A stretch of DNA of 6,218 bases, from contig RFNL01000070.1 of NCBI GenBank assembly GCA_009927195.1, positions 1 through 6,218 on the forward strand. Reading direction: 5' to 3'. Source of the stretch: Betaproteobacteria bacterium (GTDB lineage: Bacteria; Pseudomonadota; Gammaproteobacteria; Burkholderiales; Burkholderiaceae_C). Both the position numbers and the translations under genes were made by a program. This document shows, piece by piece, positions 1-5,357 of this stretch. Under the pieces are notes generated by a model that saw nothing but the letters and a program-made list of their open reading frames with translations, ran no database searches and was not told the origin of the DNA. How positions within the stretch are numbered: the first letter of the stretch is position 1; each line of letters starts with the position of its first letter.

Positions 1-617
1 CTGGAGGGAAGGCGCTCGCCAGTGTGGCCTTCGCGCGCATAGACCGCGCATTCTTTGAGATCCCGCCCCATGGCTTGGGCCACCACCTCACCCATCTTGA
101 GGGCCGTGCCAGACGGGGCATCGACTTTATGGCGGTGGTGGGCCTCGATGATTTCAATGTCGTAACCGGTGGCCATGGCTTGAGCGGCCAGCGCCAGCAA
201 CTTGAGGGTGACATTGACCCCCACGCTCATATTGGGGGCCATGACCACGGCGATGCGCTCGGCGGTATGTGCGATCAACTGCTTTTGTTCGTCGCTGAAA
301 CCTGTGGTGCCAATCACCATGTGCACACCCAAGTCAGCGCACACCTGGGCATGGGCCATGGTGCCCTCGGGCCGGGTGAAGTCGATCAGCACCTGCGCCT
401 GTGCCAAGCCTTTGCGCAGGTCGGCCGTTATGTTCACACCACAGGCGCGGCCTGAGAAAGCAGTGGCATCGCTGCCCAAGGCTGGGCTGGTGGCCATATC
501 CAAGGCACCCACCAGTTGGGCATTCGGGTCGTTCAGAACCGCCTCGATCAACATGTGGCCCATGCGCCCACTGGCGCCGGCCACGGCAATGCGCAAAGGG
601 GTATGAGGCTTGTCCAT
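1..617 (-). CDS. dapB: 4-hydroxy-tetrahydrodipicolinate reductase DapB, C-terminus missing at window edge
   Basis: Cytoplasmic NAD(P)H-dependent reductase of the lysine/diaminopimelate pathway, which also feeds peptidoglycan. The first 205 residues are present and the window ends before the stop. Seen: the dinucleotide-binding loop GASGRMG (residues 14-20), the IDFTRPEG segment (about 78-85), VIGTTGF (101-107), APNMSVGVNV (127-136), and the family signature EIIEAHHRHKVDAPSGTA (155-172), which holds the His and Lys (H160, K164) that correspond to the catalytic pair in E. coli DapB. EGHTGER follows near the cut end. The ATG at 617 gives a normal N-terminus. No convincing Shine-Dalgarno precedes it, but the bamE stop is only 11 bp upstream, so translational coupling within a bamE-dapB operon is likely (inference). 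The family is usually about 270 residues, so roughly a quarter is missing because of the window edge, not because the gene is broken. Identification is very secure. Confidence 0.97.
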   Translation of the reverse strand, partial: MDKPHTPLRIAVAGASGRMGHMLIEAVLNDPNAQLVGALDMATSPALGSDATAFSGRACGVNITADLRKGLAQAQVLIDFTRPEGTMAHAQVCADLGVHMVIGTTGFSDEQKQLIAHTAERIAVVMAPNMSVGVNVTLKLLALAAQAMATGYDIEIIEAHHRHKVDAPSGTALKMGEVVAQAMGRDLKECAVYAREGHTGERLPS

Positions 618-628
618 GGGAGGTCGAC

Positions 629-1201
629 TCAGCGCTGGCTGGGCTCCAAGGGTGGGTAGCTCATGCTCACGGGCGCGTCGTTGCTCGGGGGCGGGGCCGC
701 AGGCGACTTGGGTTTGAACTTGCTCAATTCAGCCTCGCTGGCCTCAAGCTTGGGCACTTTGATGTCAATGCGCCGGTTATCGATGCGGGCGGCGAACTCG
801 GCCTCGGTGGGCAAGTCATCGGCCTCATATCTCAGCAAGGCATCACCTTCAAAAAAGACACTGAGCTTGCGCTGCTGTGGCTGTGCCCCTTGTCGGCGCA
901 AAGTGAAGGCATAGTCCCAGCGGTTGGCATGGAACACACTGGCCACCAACGGGGTCCCCAAAATATCACGCACTTGGCGCCGGTTCATGCCTTTTTGCAG
1001 CAATTGCACCTGTTCTTTGGAAACGAAATTGCCTTGCACCACGTCAAAACGATAGGGTGTGAGTGCGGTGATGGTGCGCTCTGCAGTGCGGTTGGCGGTT
1101 TCGCAGCCCGACAAACCCATGCACGCACAGGCCCACAAAACCACAGGCCAAGCCGCACCGCGCCAAAGCCGTGTGGTGAGGTTGGATACAAACGCTATCA
1201 T
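629..1201 (-). CDS. bamE: Outer-membrane assembly lipoprotein BamE (SmpA/OmlA family)
   Basis: Small lipoprotein of the BAM complex that inserts beta-barrel proteins into the outer membrane. The 190-residue product begins with a positively charged n-region and a hydrophobic stretch (about 16-29), then a lipobox LSGC whose Cys33 would be the lipidated first residue of the mature protein. The SmpA/OmlA fold follows at about 50-135: residues around VVQGNFVSKEQV, then KGMNRRQVRDILGTPL (70-85) and the RWDYAF strand (94-99), typical of the family. After about residue 150 the tail is charged and then rich in Pro and Ser, longer than in E. coli BamE (113 residues), as is common in betaproteobacteria as far as I recall. 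The ATG at 1201 is the only sensible start for the signal peptide, although no Shine-Dalgarno is visible. The gene is divergent from fur and upstream of dapB. The fur/omlA arrangement is known from several proteobacteria. Confidence 0.93.
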   Translation of the reverse strand: MIAFVSNLTTRLWRGAAWPVVLWACACMGLSGCETANRTAERTITALTPYRFDVVQGNFVSKEQVQLLQKGMNRRQVRDILGTPLVASVFHANRWDYAFTLRRQGAQPQQRKLSVFFEGDALLRYEADDLPTEAEFAARIDNRRIDIKVPKLEASEAELSKFKPKSPAAPPPSNDAPVSMSYPPLEPSQR

Positions 1202-1215
1202 GCAATGATTCTAGC
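1194..1215. promoter_or_regulatory. bamE/fur divergent control region: candidate bamE -10 and a small dyad over the bamE start
   Basis: The spacer between the divergent bamE and fur starts is only 60 bp (1202-1261). On the minus strand TAGAAT (1213-1208) resembles a sigma70 -10 for bamE, but its -35 is poor and the transcript would start only a few bases before the ATG. On the plus strand TATCAT (1196-1201) could be a -10 for fur, again with no good -35. A dyad lies across this spot: ATCAT (1197-1201), GCA, ATGAT (1205-1209), with outer arms GCTA (1194-1197) and TAGC (1212-1215). It overlaps both -10 candidates and the bamE start codon. It does not match the Fur-box consensus (GATAAT-type hexamers). 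The dyad is seen directly; its use as an operator or the use of these promoters is a weak inference. Confidence 0.3.
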
Positions 1216-1261
1216 CTTTGGGCTTGCATCTGAATGCTTGGCCCTCCCTGCCCCCTTAGCC

Positions 1262-1696
1262 ATGGCCCACATCGACGATCTCAAAAGCACTGGCCTCAAA
1301 GCCACACTGCCCCGGCTGAAAATCCTGGAGTTTTTCCATGCGGGCGCGCAACGCCACATGTCGGCCGAAGATGTGTACCGATTGGTGTTGCAAGAGCGCG
1401 CCGACATTGGCCTGGCCACGATTTACCGCGTGCTGACCCAGTTTGAACAAGCCGGATTGCTGCGGCGCAGCCAATTCGAGTCGGGCAAAGCGGTGTTCGA
1501 ACTCAACCAAGGCGAGCACCACGACCACTTGGTTTGCCTGGACTGTGGGCGGGTGGAAGAGTTTTTCGATGCCCAAATCGAGTCTTTGCAACACGAAGTG
1601 GCCACCTCCAAGGGCTTCCAGATTGCCGATCATTCCCTGAGTTTGTATGCGCACTGCACGCGCAAACCTTGCCCACACCGCAACACAACGAATTGA
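1262..1696 (+). CDS. fur: Ferric uptake regulator Fur
   Basis: Cytoplasmic metal-dependent DNA-binding regulator that normally represses iron-uptake genes when loaded with Fe2+. The 144-residue length fits the family. An N-terminal winged helix (about 1-82) includes LKATLPRLKIL and GLATIYRVLTQFEQAGLL (50-67), the recognition-helix region. The dimerisation/metal domain has HHDHLVC (86-92) followed by C95, the Fur-type CxxC pair, plus E80, H124, H131, C132 and C137, so the known metal-ligand positions look filled. The open frame continues far upstream of 1262, but that part is antisense to bamE and dapB. The ATG at 1262 gives the normal MAHIDDLKSTGLKATLPR start. The upstream bases are C-rich and no Shine-Dalgarno is seen. 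The stop is 3 bp from the hprK stop on the other strand. Zur and PerR are related, but the overall likeness favours Fur. Confidence 0.95.
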   Translation: MAHIDDLKSTGLKATLPRLKILEFFHAGAQRHMSAEDVYRLVLQERADIGLATIYRVLTQFEQAGLLRRSQFESGKAVFELNQGEHHDHLVCLDCGRVEEFFDAQIESLQHEVATSKGFQIADHSLSLYAHCTRKPCPHRNTTN

Positions 1697-1699
1697 TGC

Positions 1700-2644
1700 T
1701 CAGGTCAGCATGGCCTTGCGCTGGCGCTCGGCAAATTCTTCATAGGTATTGATGCCACGCAACTGCAATATGGTGTTACGCACCGCGGCTTCGACCAACA
1801 CCGCAATGTTGCGGCCGGCCACCACCTGTATGACCACCTTGAGAATCGGCACGCCCAAGATGTCTTGGGTGAGCGGTTCATGGGGCAATCGGTCGTAATC
1901 GCGCTCCAAAGTTTCGCGCCGAACCAAATGCACGATCAGTTTGAGGCGCATTTTGCGACGTACCGCGGTTTCACCGAAGATGGCGCGGATGTCGAGCAAG
2001 CCAATGCCACGCACCTCCAGCAGGTTTTGCAACAAGTCAGGGCATCGCCCTTCCAGAGTGGTTTGGTTGATGCGGTAAATGTCCACTGCGTCATCGGCCA
2101 CCAGGCCATTGCCACGTGAAATCAGCTCCAAACCCAATTCGCTCTTGCCCAAGCCAGACTCACCCGTGATCATCACACCCAATCCCAAAATGTCCATGAA
2201 GACACCGTGCATGGAAGCGCGATCGGCAAAATGCTTGGACAGATAAGCGCGCAATAAATCGATTACAAAAGCCGATGACTCGAGGGTGGAGAACATTGGA
2301 ATTTGGGCCCGCTCACACATTGAAACCAGGGCTGGCGGCGCGGCCTGGCCATCGGCCAAAACCAAAACGGGCGGCTCCAATGTCACGATGCGCGCCACCC
2401 GGCGGGCACAGTCTTCGGGCGTGGAGTTGCTCAAATAACTGACTTCGCGCTGCCCCAGCAACTGAATGCGGTAGGGATGGATGTAATTGAGATAGCCCAC
2501 CAAATCGGCGCCGGAGCTGGCCGCGCGCACCGCCACCTCGTCAAAGCGACGCTCGGATGCGCCTGTGCCTGCCACCCATTGCCAACCAAGCTTTTCGCGA
2601 AACGCCTCGAACAAGACATCGGCGCTGACAACGGTTGGTCTCAA
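1700..2644 (-). CDS. hprK: HPr kinase/phosphorylase HprK
   Basis: Bifunctional enzyme that phosphorylates and dephosphorylates a serine of HPr, the phosphocarrier of the PTS. In betaproteobacteria it works with PtsN and HPr in a regulatory rather than sugar-transport system. The 314-residue protein has the N-terminal HprK domain (about 1-130) and the C-terminal kinase domain: H146 in MHGVFMD, the Walker A loop GESGLGKS (161-168), VADDAVD (182-188) with the acidic pair, and the HprK signature LLEVRGIGLLDIR (208-220). The C-terminal region contains IQVVAGRNIAVLVEAAVRN, also typical. The likely start is TTG at 2644 (MRPTVVSADVLF), which matches the N-terminus I recall from relatives. No ATG or GTG lies upstream in this frame, and GGCGGG about 8-13 bases upstream is a fair ribosome binding site. 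The gene lies 60 bp after ptsN and probably shares its transcript. Confidence 0.95.
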   Translation of the reverse strand: MRPTVVSADVLFEAFREKLGWQWVAGTGASERRFDEVAVRAASSGADLVGYLNYIHPYRIQLLGQREVSYLSNSTPEDCARRVARIVTLEPPVLVLADGQAAPPALVSMCERAQIPMFSTLESSAFVIDLLRAYLSKHFADRASMHGVFMDILGLGVMITGESGLGKSELGLELISRGNGLVADDAVDIYRINQTTLEGRCPDLLQNLLEVRGIGLLDIRAIFGETAVRRKMRLKLIVHLVRRETLERDYDRLPHEPLTQDILGVPILKVVIQVVAGRNIAVLVEAAVRNTILQLRGINTYEEFAERQRKAMLT

Positions 2645-2704
2645 ACTGGGTACCCGCCTGTATGAATGCGTGGTGAAGGATTCATGGCAACACGCAATCC
2701 ACGC

Positions 2705-3172
2705 TCAGGCCACTTGGGTCGACTTCCATGTCGACAAAATCTGGTACAGCTCGCCAGCGTCTTGGCTGGCCTTGAGGCGATCACGCACCCTACTGTCACT
2801 GAGCAATTCGGCGATTTCGGACAGGATTTCCAAGTGCTTTTGGGTCGAGGCCTCCGGCACGAGCAAAAATATCAACAAAGACACAGGTTGCTCGTCAGGG
2901 GCATCAAAACCGATGGGCACGGCCAGTTGAAAAACCGCAGCCATGGGAATCTTGAGGCCCTTGATGCGGCCATGCGGGATGGCCACCCCGTAACCCAAGC
3001 CGGTCGAGCCCAGTCGCTCGCGGGCAAACAAGCTGTCAGCGACAAGGGCACGGTTCATGCCATGGCGCTCTTCAAACAACAGCCCGGCCTCTTCAAAAGC
3101 GCGTTTCTTGCTGGTCACGTCCACACAGACCAAAACCTGTTCGGAAGGGAGAATGGCAGAAAGTCGGTTCAT
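2705..3172 (-). CDS. ptsN: PTS IIA-like nitrogen regulatory protein PtsN (EIIA-Ntr)
   Basis: Phosphorylatable regulator at the end of the nitrogen-related PTS phosphorelay (EI-Ntr, NPr/HPr, EIIA-Ntr). In other proteobacteria it acts by binding partners such as potassium-transport proteins. The 155-residue product is a single PTS EIIA type-2 domain with the active-site loop GVAIPHGRIKGL, where H67 is the phosphoacceptor. Other family blocks are LFARERLGSTGLG (48-60), PIGFDAPDEQPV (86-97) and LVPEASTQKHLEILSEIAELL (104-124). The ATG at 3172 gives the usual MNRLSAILP start. A GTG at 3205 would add eleven residues (MHNSPQFCDTR), but it lies at or upstream of the proposed promoter -10, so I reject it. 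No strong Shine-Dalgarno is present. The gene sits between hpf and hprK, a classical order in Burkholderiales. Confidence 0.95.
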   Translation of the reverse strand: MNRLSAILPSEQVLVCVDVTSKKRAFEEAGLLFEERHGMNRALVADSLFARERLGSTGLGYGVAIPHGRIKGLKIPMAAVFQLAVPIGFDAPDEQPVSLLIFLLVPEASTQKHLEILSEIAELLSDSRVRDRLKASQDAGELYQILSTWKSTQVA

Positions 3173-3175
3173 GCG

Positions 3176-3241
3176 GGTGTCACAAAATTGTGGCGAATTA
3201 TGCACTCGTCAACGGTACAAACCCAAATATTTTGTGATACC
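3176..3241. repeat. 13-bp inverted repeat bracketing the candidate ptsN promoter
   Basis: The left arm GGTGTCACAAAAT (3176-3188) and the right arm ATTTTGTGATACC (3229-3241) are inverted copies with 12 of 13 bases matching and 40 bp between them. The left arm is also part of a smaller dyad, CACAA-AA-TTGTG (3181-3192), whose half site TTGTG recurs in the right arm. One arm is just downstream of the proposed ptsN transcription start and the other is upstream of the -35 region, the layout expected of a paired operator. I cannot name the protein. The arms are AT-rich within a GC-rich genome, so partial chance similarity is possible, but 12 of 13 is notable. Confidence 0.55.
3197..3202 (-). promoter_or_regulatory. 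Candidate ptsN promoter (-10 CATAAT)
   Basis: On the minus strand CATAAT matches five of six bases of the sigma70 -10 and is followed about 25 bases later by the ptsN ATG at 3172. The best -35 is TTGGGT at an 18 bp spacing, which is weak, so an activator may be needed if the site is real. The site lies between the two arms of the inverted repeat at 3176-3188 and 3229-3241. It would give ptsN-hprK a promoter separate from that of hpf. Confidence 0.4.
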
Positions 3242-3372
3242 TGCGTCGGGCTTTTGCCACATGATGAAAGTCAATTTTGTCCAACACAAGGCTGGACGGG
3301 TGCATTTTCAATCCCCGACCCACCAGATTGGGCTGACAAATGGTCCAGCGTCAGCGTTTATTCGCTCCAAAG

Positions 3373-3416
3373 GCCCCTGGTGTGGGGCGCTTTTGGGGGC
3401 AGCCTGGCCAAGCCCC
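3373..3416 (-). terminator. Tandem GC-rich hairpins just downstream of hpf (possible weak terminator)
   Basis: Twelve bases beyond the hpf stop codon two perfect 5-bp stems follow each other. The first pairs 3412-3416 with 3396-3400 (GGGGC/GCCCC, 11 nt between). The second pairs 3384-3388 with 3373-3377 (GCCCC/GGGGC, 6 nt loop). In the hpf direction the second stem is followed by C and then only three Ts, so strong intrinsic termination is doubtful. Because both stems use the same GCCCC/GGGGC sequence, the arms can also swap partners. Attenuation or mRNA 3'-end protection between hpf and ptsN is a reasonable guess. Confidence 0.35.
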
Positions 3417-3427
3417 GGCAATGGCAG

Positions 3428-3757
3428 CTACATGATGCGCTTGGCCGCGGTGTGCTGGTGGCTTTGCAACTTGTCTTTGTGACGCACCACCTGGCGGTCT
3501 AGTTTGTCCACCAAATCGTCGACGGCGGCATACAAATCGGCGTGAGCGCTCTCAGCGAACATGTCGCTGCCCTTGACGTGGATGTTGCATTCGGCCCGTT
3601 GCCGACGCTCTTTCTCCTTTAGTTTCTCCACCGTCAACAACACCTTCACATCCACCACCTGATCAAAGTGGCGGGTGATGCGGTCAAGCTTGTGGGTCAC
3701 ATAACTGCGCAGGGCCGGGGTCACTTCCAGATGGTGACCGCTGATCGTCAAGTTCAT
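3428..3757 (-). CDS. hpf: Ribosome hibernation promoting factor HPF/RaiA family (short form)
   Basis: Small cytoplasmic protein that binds the 30S subunit at the decoding/mRNA channel and helps form inactive ribosomes during slow growth. The 109-residue product is a single ribosome-binding domain of beta-alpha-beta-beta-beta-alpha type without the long-form C-terminal dimerisation domain. It begins MNLTISGHHLEVTPALRSYV and contains the basic stretch KLKEKERRQRAE (45-56) and the second helix DLYAAVDDLVDKLDRQV (74-90). The chosen ATG at 3757 has a strong Shine-Dalgarno, CAGGAGAC, with about 6 bases of spacing; the frame is open 21 codons further upstream but without such a signal. The gene heads the hpf-ptsN-hprK string and is often named as the sigma54-modulation protein because it commonly follows rpoN. 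Here no rpoN precedes it. Confidence 0.93.
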   Translation of the reverse strand: MNLTISGHHLEVTPALRSYVTHKLDRITRHFDQVVDVKVLLTVEKLKEKERRQRAECNIHVKGSDMFAESAHADLYAAVDDLVDKLDRQVVRHKDKLQSHQHTAAKRIM

Positions 3758-3832
3758 GGCGTCTCCTGTTGGTTCAAGTTGTCGCTCTGAGCACCCGCAT
3801 GGCCAAGGCTGTTTGCGCACTCAGGCAATCCC

Positions 3833-3861
3833 ACTATGCACCGGTGTCCTTGTTTTGACAA
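3833..3861 (-). promoter_or_regulatory. Candidate hpf promoter (sigma70 type)
   Basis: On the minus strand the -35 TTGTCA (3861-3856, five of six matches) and the -10 CATAGT (3838-3833, four of six) are exactly 17 bp apart. Transcription would start near 3826, giving a leader of about 70 nt before the well-supported hpf ATG. This is one of the best sigma70 matches in the window. It implies that hpf has its own promoter and does not depend on an upstream gene. Confidence 0.55.
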
Positions 3862-3864
3862 CCA

Positions 3865-3968
3865 CTTTGAACCCCAAAATCAAGTCTTTTGGCATCAGAG
3901 ACAAAAAGAGCCGCGCGACGAGCCTGACAATCCCCAAGGGCCTGGTTCAAAGACTTTTTGGGGCCCTT
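3865..3968. repeat. Cluster of overlapping inverted repeats between hpf and corA
   Basis: Several perfect dyads fall within about 100 bp. CTTTGAACC (3865-3873) is inverted as GGTTCAAAG (3944-3952). CCAAAA (3874-3879) and TTTTGG (3887-3892) make a 6-bp stem with a 7-nt loop. CCCCAA (3932-3937) can pair with TTGGGG (3958-3963). AAGGGCC (3936-3942) can pair with GGCCCTT (3962-3968). The last two overlap and exclude each other. The two halves also share an imperfect inverted AAAGACTT...TTTGGGG block. No protein-coding signal explains this. It lies upstream of the proposed corA promoter and upstream of the hpf -35, so it may serve as a protein-binding or structural spacer. The function is unknown. 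Confidence 0.4.
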
Positions 3969-3969
3969 A

Positions 3970-3985
3970 TCGATGACATAATCGA
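3970..3985 (+). promoter_or_regulatory. Candidate corA promoter (extended -10) within a dyad
   Basis: TGACATAAT (3974-3982) fits an extended -10 (TGn followed by CATAAT, five of six). There is no good -35, as is usual for extended -10 promoters. It is framed by TCGAT (3970-3974) and ATCGA (3981-3985), a perfect 5-bp inverted repeat. Transcription would begin near 3989, giving corA an untranslated leader of about 160 nt. No riboswitch (such as the M-box) is recognisable in that leader. Confidence 0.4.
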
Positions 3986-4148
3986 AAGTTGCACAACATC
4001 GGAGCAATCTTCTTGGAAACCTGCCCCAGTCGGTAGCTTTCGGATTTCTTCGCGCAACGGGTCGCCCTGCTTGGGCCGCGCTGCCAGAGGTTCGAAAGCC
4101 GCCCTTTACCCAACGCCTTCGAAACCTGGTGCCAGACACCCTTTTGCC
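3986..4148 (+). other. Non-coding leader upstream of corA, no recognised element
   Basis: The gap between the hpf and corA starts is 391 bp (3758-4148). Its left half holds the hpf promoter, the inverted-repeat cluster and the corA promoter. The remaining 160 bases or so before corA contain no ribosome binding site, RNA motif or repeat that I recognise. The corA frame stays open upstream through the whole gap, but the translated sequence has no family likeness and starts within hpf control sequence, so I treat it as non-coding. A GGTTCGAAA near 4089-4097 resembles a tRNA T-loop but has no pairing flanks. Confidence 0.5.
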
Positions 4149-5135
4149 ATGCTCAATATCTTTACCCTTGCCAATGGGCGCTTGTTCCAAGAGGAAATCG
4201 ACTCCTTGGCAGAGTTGTCCCGTTTTCAGCCCATTTGGGTGGACCTTGAGTCACCCACTTTGGAAGAGAAACGCTGGATCAACCAGCACTTTGGTCTGCT
4301 CATCCCAGAAGACGCGATGGACGAAGACATTGAAGAGTCTGCGCGTTTTTACGAGGAAGACAACGGCGAGTTACACATCCGCAGCGACTTTTTGATCGCC
4401 AATGAAGAGGAGCCCCGCACCGTGCGGGTGGCCTTTATCTTGAACCAGCAGAATGAGGCCCTCAAGAGCCGTGGTGTGTTGTTCTCCATCCACGATGAAG
4501 ACGTGCCGGTTTTTCGTTTGCTGCGCATGCGCGCACGCCGGGCGCCTGGCCTGATCGAAAACGACAAAGACGTGCTGCTCAAACTGTTTGACGCCGATGC
4601 CGAATACTCCGCCGATACCCTGGAAGGCATTTACGACGAGTTGGAAAAAGCCAGCAAACTGGTACTGTCAGCCGATGTCACCGATGCCCTGGCCGGCGAC
4701 GTGCTGGCCGCCATTGCCCGCCAGGAAGACCTCAATGGGCGCATCCGGCGCAATGTGATGGACACACGGCGTGCGGTCAGCTTCATGATGCGCGCCAAAA
4801 TGCTCAATGCCGAGCAATTTGAAGAAGCGCGCCAAATTTTGCGCGACATCGAGTCACTTGACAGCCACACCGCTTTTTTGTTCGACAAGATCAACTTTTT
4901 GATGGACGCCACCGTGGGTTTCATCAATATCAACCAAAACAAGATCATCAAGATCTTCTCGGTGGCCAGCGTGGCCTTGTTGCCGCCGACCTTGATAGCC
5001 AGCATTTACGGCATGAACTTTGAATTCATGCCCGAACTCAAACTGGAATGGGGATACCCCTATGCCCTTTTGTTGATGCTGGCCAGCGCTGTCTTGCCGA
5101 TGTGGTACTTTCGCAAACGCGGCTGGCTGCAATAA
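4149..5135 (+). CDS. corA: Magnesium/divalent cation transporter CorA family
   Basis: Inner-membrane homopentameric channel for Mg2+ uptake; family members also carry Co2+ or Ni2+. The 328-residue protein has a large cytoplasmic N-terminal domain (about 1-260) rich in acidic residues and helices, then TM1 (about 266-287), the signature GMN at 288-290 in YGMNFEF, a short acidic periplasmic loop MPELKLE (294-300), TM2 (about 301-321) and a basic cytoplasmic tail RKRGWLQ. The two helices and GMN at the C-terminal end are diagnostic. The ATG at 4149 gives the normal MLNIFTLANGRLF start. No good Shine-Dalgarno precedes it and no nearby alternative start exists. The gene is followed by the Mn2+ riboswitch and the TerC gene on the same strand, but those have their own promoter. 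ZntB is related, but overall likeness favours CorA. Confidence 0.94.
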   Translation: MLNIFTLANGRLFQEEIDSLAELSRFQPIWVDLESPTLEEKRWINQHFGLLIPEDAMDEDIEESARFYEEDNGELHIRSDFLIANEEEPRTVRVAFILNQQNEALKSRGVLFSIHDEDVPVFRLLRMRARRAPGLIENDKDVLLKLFDADAEYSADTLEGIYDELEKASKLVLSADVTDALAGDVLAAIARQEDLNGRIRRNVMDTRRAVSFMMRAKMLNAEQFEEARQILRDIESLDSHTAFLFDKINFLMDATVGFININQNKIIKIFSVASVALLPPTLIASIYGMNFEFMPELKLEWGYPYALLLMLASAVLPMWYFRKRGWLQ

Positions 5136-5170
5136 GCACTGCTGTCAGGGCGGCCAAGGTGTCGCACTCA

Positions 5171-5195
5171 AAACCCCTGACTTGCTGGGGGATTT
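5171..5195 (+). terminator. Possible weak corA terminator hairpin
   Basis: AAACCCC (5171-5177) can pair with GGGG (5187-5190) and TTT (5193-5195) around a 9-nt loop with a two-base bulge. A-rich bases precede it and a short T run ends it, 35 bases after the corA stop. The T run is too short for confidence. The right arm overlaps the proposed -35 of the next promoter. Confidence 0.3.
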
Positions 5196-5211
5196 GGTTC
5201 CCGGGTGTAAT
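5183..5211 (+). promoter_or_regulatory. Candidate promoter of the riboswitch-TerC transcript
   Basis: TTGCTG (5183-5188, three of six) and TGTAAT (5206-5211, five of six) are 17 bp apart. Transcription would start near 5218, just before the first pairing strand of the riboswitch aptamer at 5221. This fit with the RNA's 5' end is the main support, since the -35 is weak. Confidence 0.5.
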
Positions 5212-5220
5212 GCCTCCCAC

Positions 5221-5357
5221 TCGATGGGGAGTAGCTCCATCCTTTGTCCCGCTACCTTTGGCGGGGCATTGGGATCAACAAATCGTCAATACGAAGCTTT
5301 GCTTCCGGTTTGTTGGGCACACAACAGCATCACCACAAGCTGAGCAAGACCTTCGAT
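5221..5357 (+). ncRNA. yybP-ykoY (Mn2+) riboswitch aptamer
   Basis: Cis-acting RNA that senses Mn2+ and controls Mn2+-export or TerC-family genes. The conserved blocks appear in order: GGGGAGTAGC (5226-5235), CGTCAATAC (5284-5292) with CGG opposite (5306-5308), and GAGCAAGACC (5342-5351). P1 pairs TCGATGG (5221-5227) with CCTTCGA (5350-5356), one mismatch. P2 can use ATCC/GGAT (5239-5242/5272-5275) with an outer hairpin CCCGC/GCGGG (5248-5252/5261-5265). P3 pairs CAACAAA (5276-5282) with TTTGTTG (5309-5315), capped by GAAGC-TTT-GCTTC (5293-5305), giving the family's asymmetric internal loop. A P4-like stem pairs CAGC with GCTG (5325-5328/5339-5342). This closely matches the Lactococcus yybP aptamer as I remember it. 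The downstream gene belongs to the TerC/Alx family, the expected target. Confidence 0.93.

Noticed and set aside
1194..1215. Fur box between bamE and fur
   Set aside because: The dyad arms ATCAT/ATGAT are in the opposite order to the GATAAT-type Fur consensus and the hexamer pattern is not met.
401..1261. Long open frame on the plus strand continuous with fur
   Set aside because: It runs antisense to dapB and bamE, which are clear family members. Family likeness begins only at the ATG at 1262.
3173..3205. GTG start at 3205 for ptsN
   Set aside because: It adds eleven residues foreign to the family and lies at or upstream of the promoter -10 at 3197-3202, so it would not be in that transcript.
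2666..3502. 278-codon plus-strand open frame opposite ptsN
   Set aside because: The opposite strand encodes PtsN with its active-site loop intact, and the end of the frame overlaps hpf. The translation resembles no family and is a GC-rich shadow.
4080..4110. tRNA-like T-loop GGTTCGAAA
   Set aside because: The flanking bases do not pair and no anticodon arm or acceptor stem can be drawn.
3756..4148. 131-codon in-frame extension upstream of corA
   Set aside because: It would start inside the hpf ribosome binding region, cross the hpf and corA promoter candidates, and has no CorA-like sequence. The normal CorA N-terminus is at 4149.
3834..4190. 118-codon minus-strand frame between corA and hpf
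   Set aside because: It has an Arg/Gly-rich composition typical of antisense frames, overlaps the corA start and the hpf promoter, and shows no recognisable domain or ribosome binding site.
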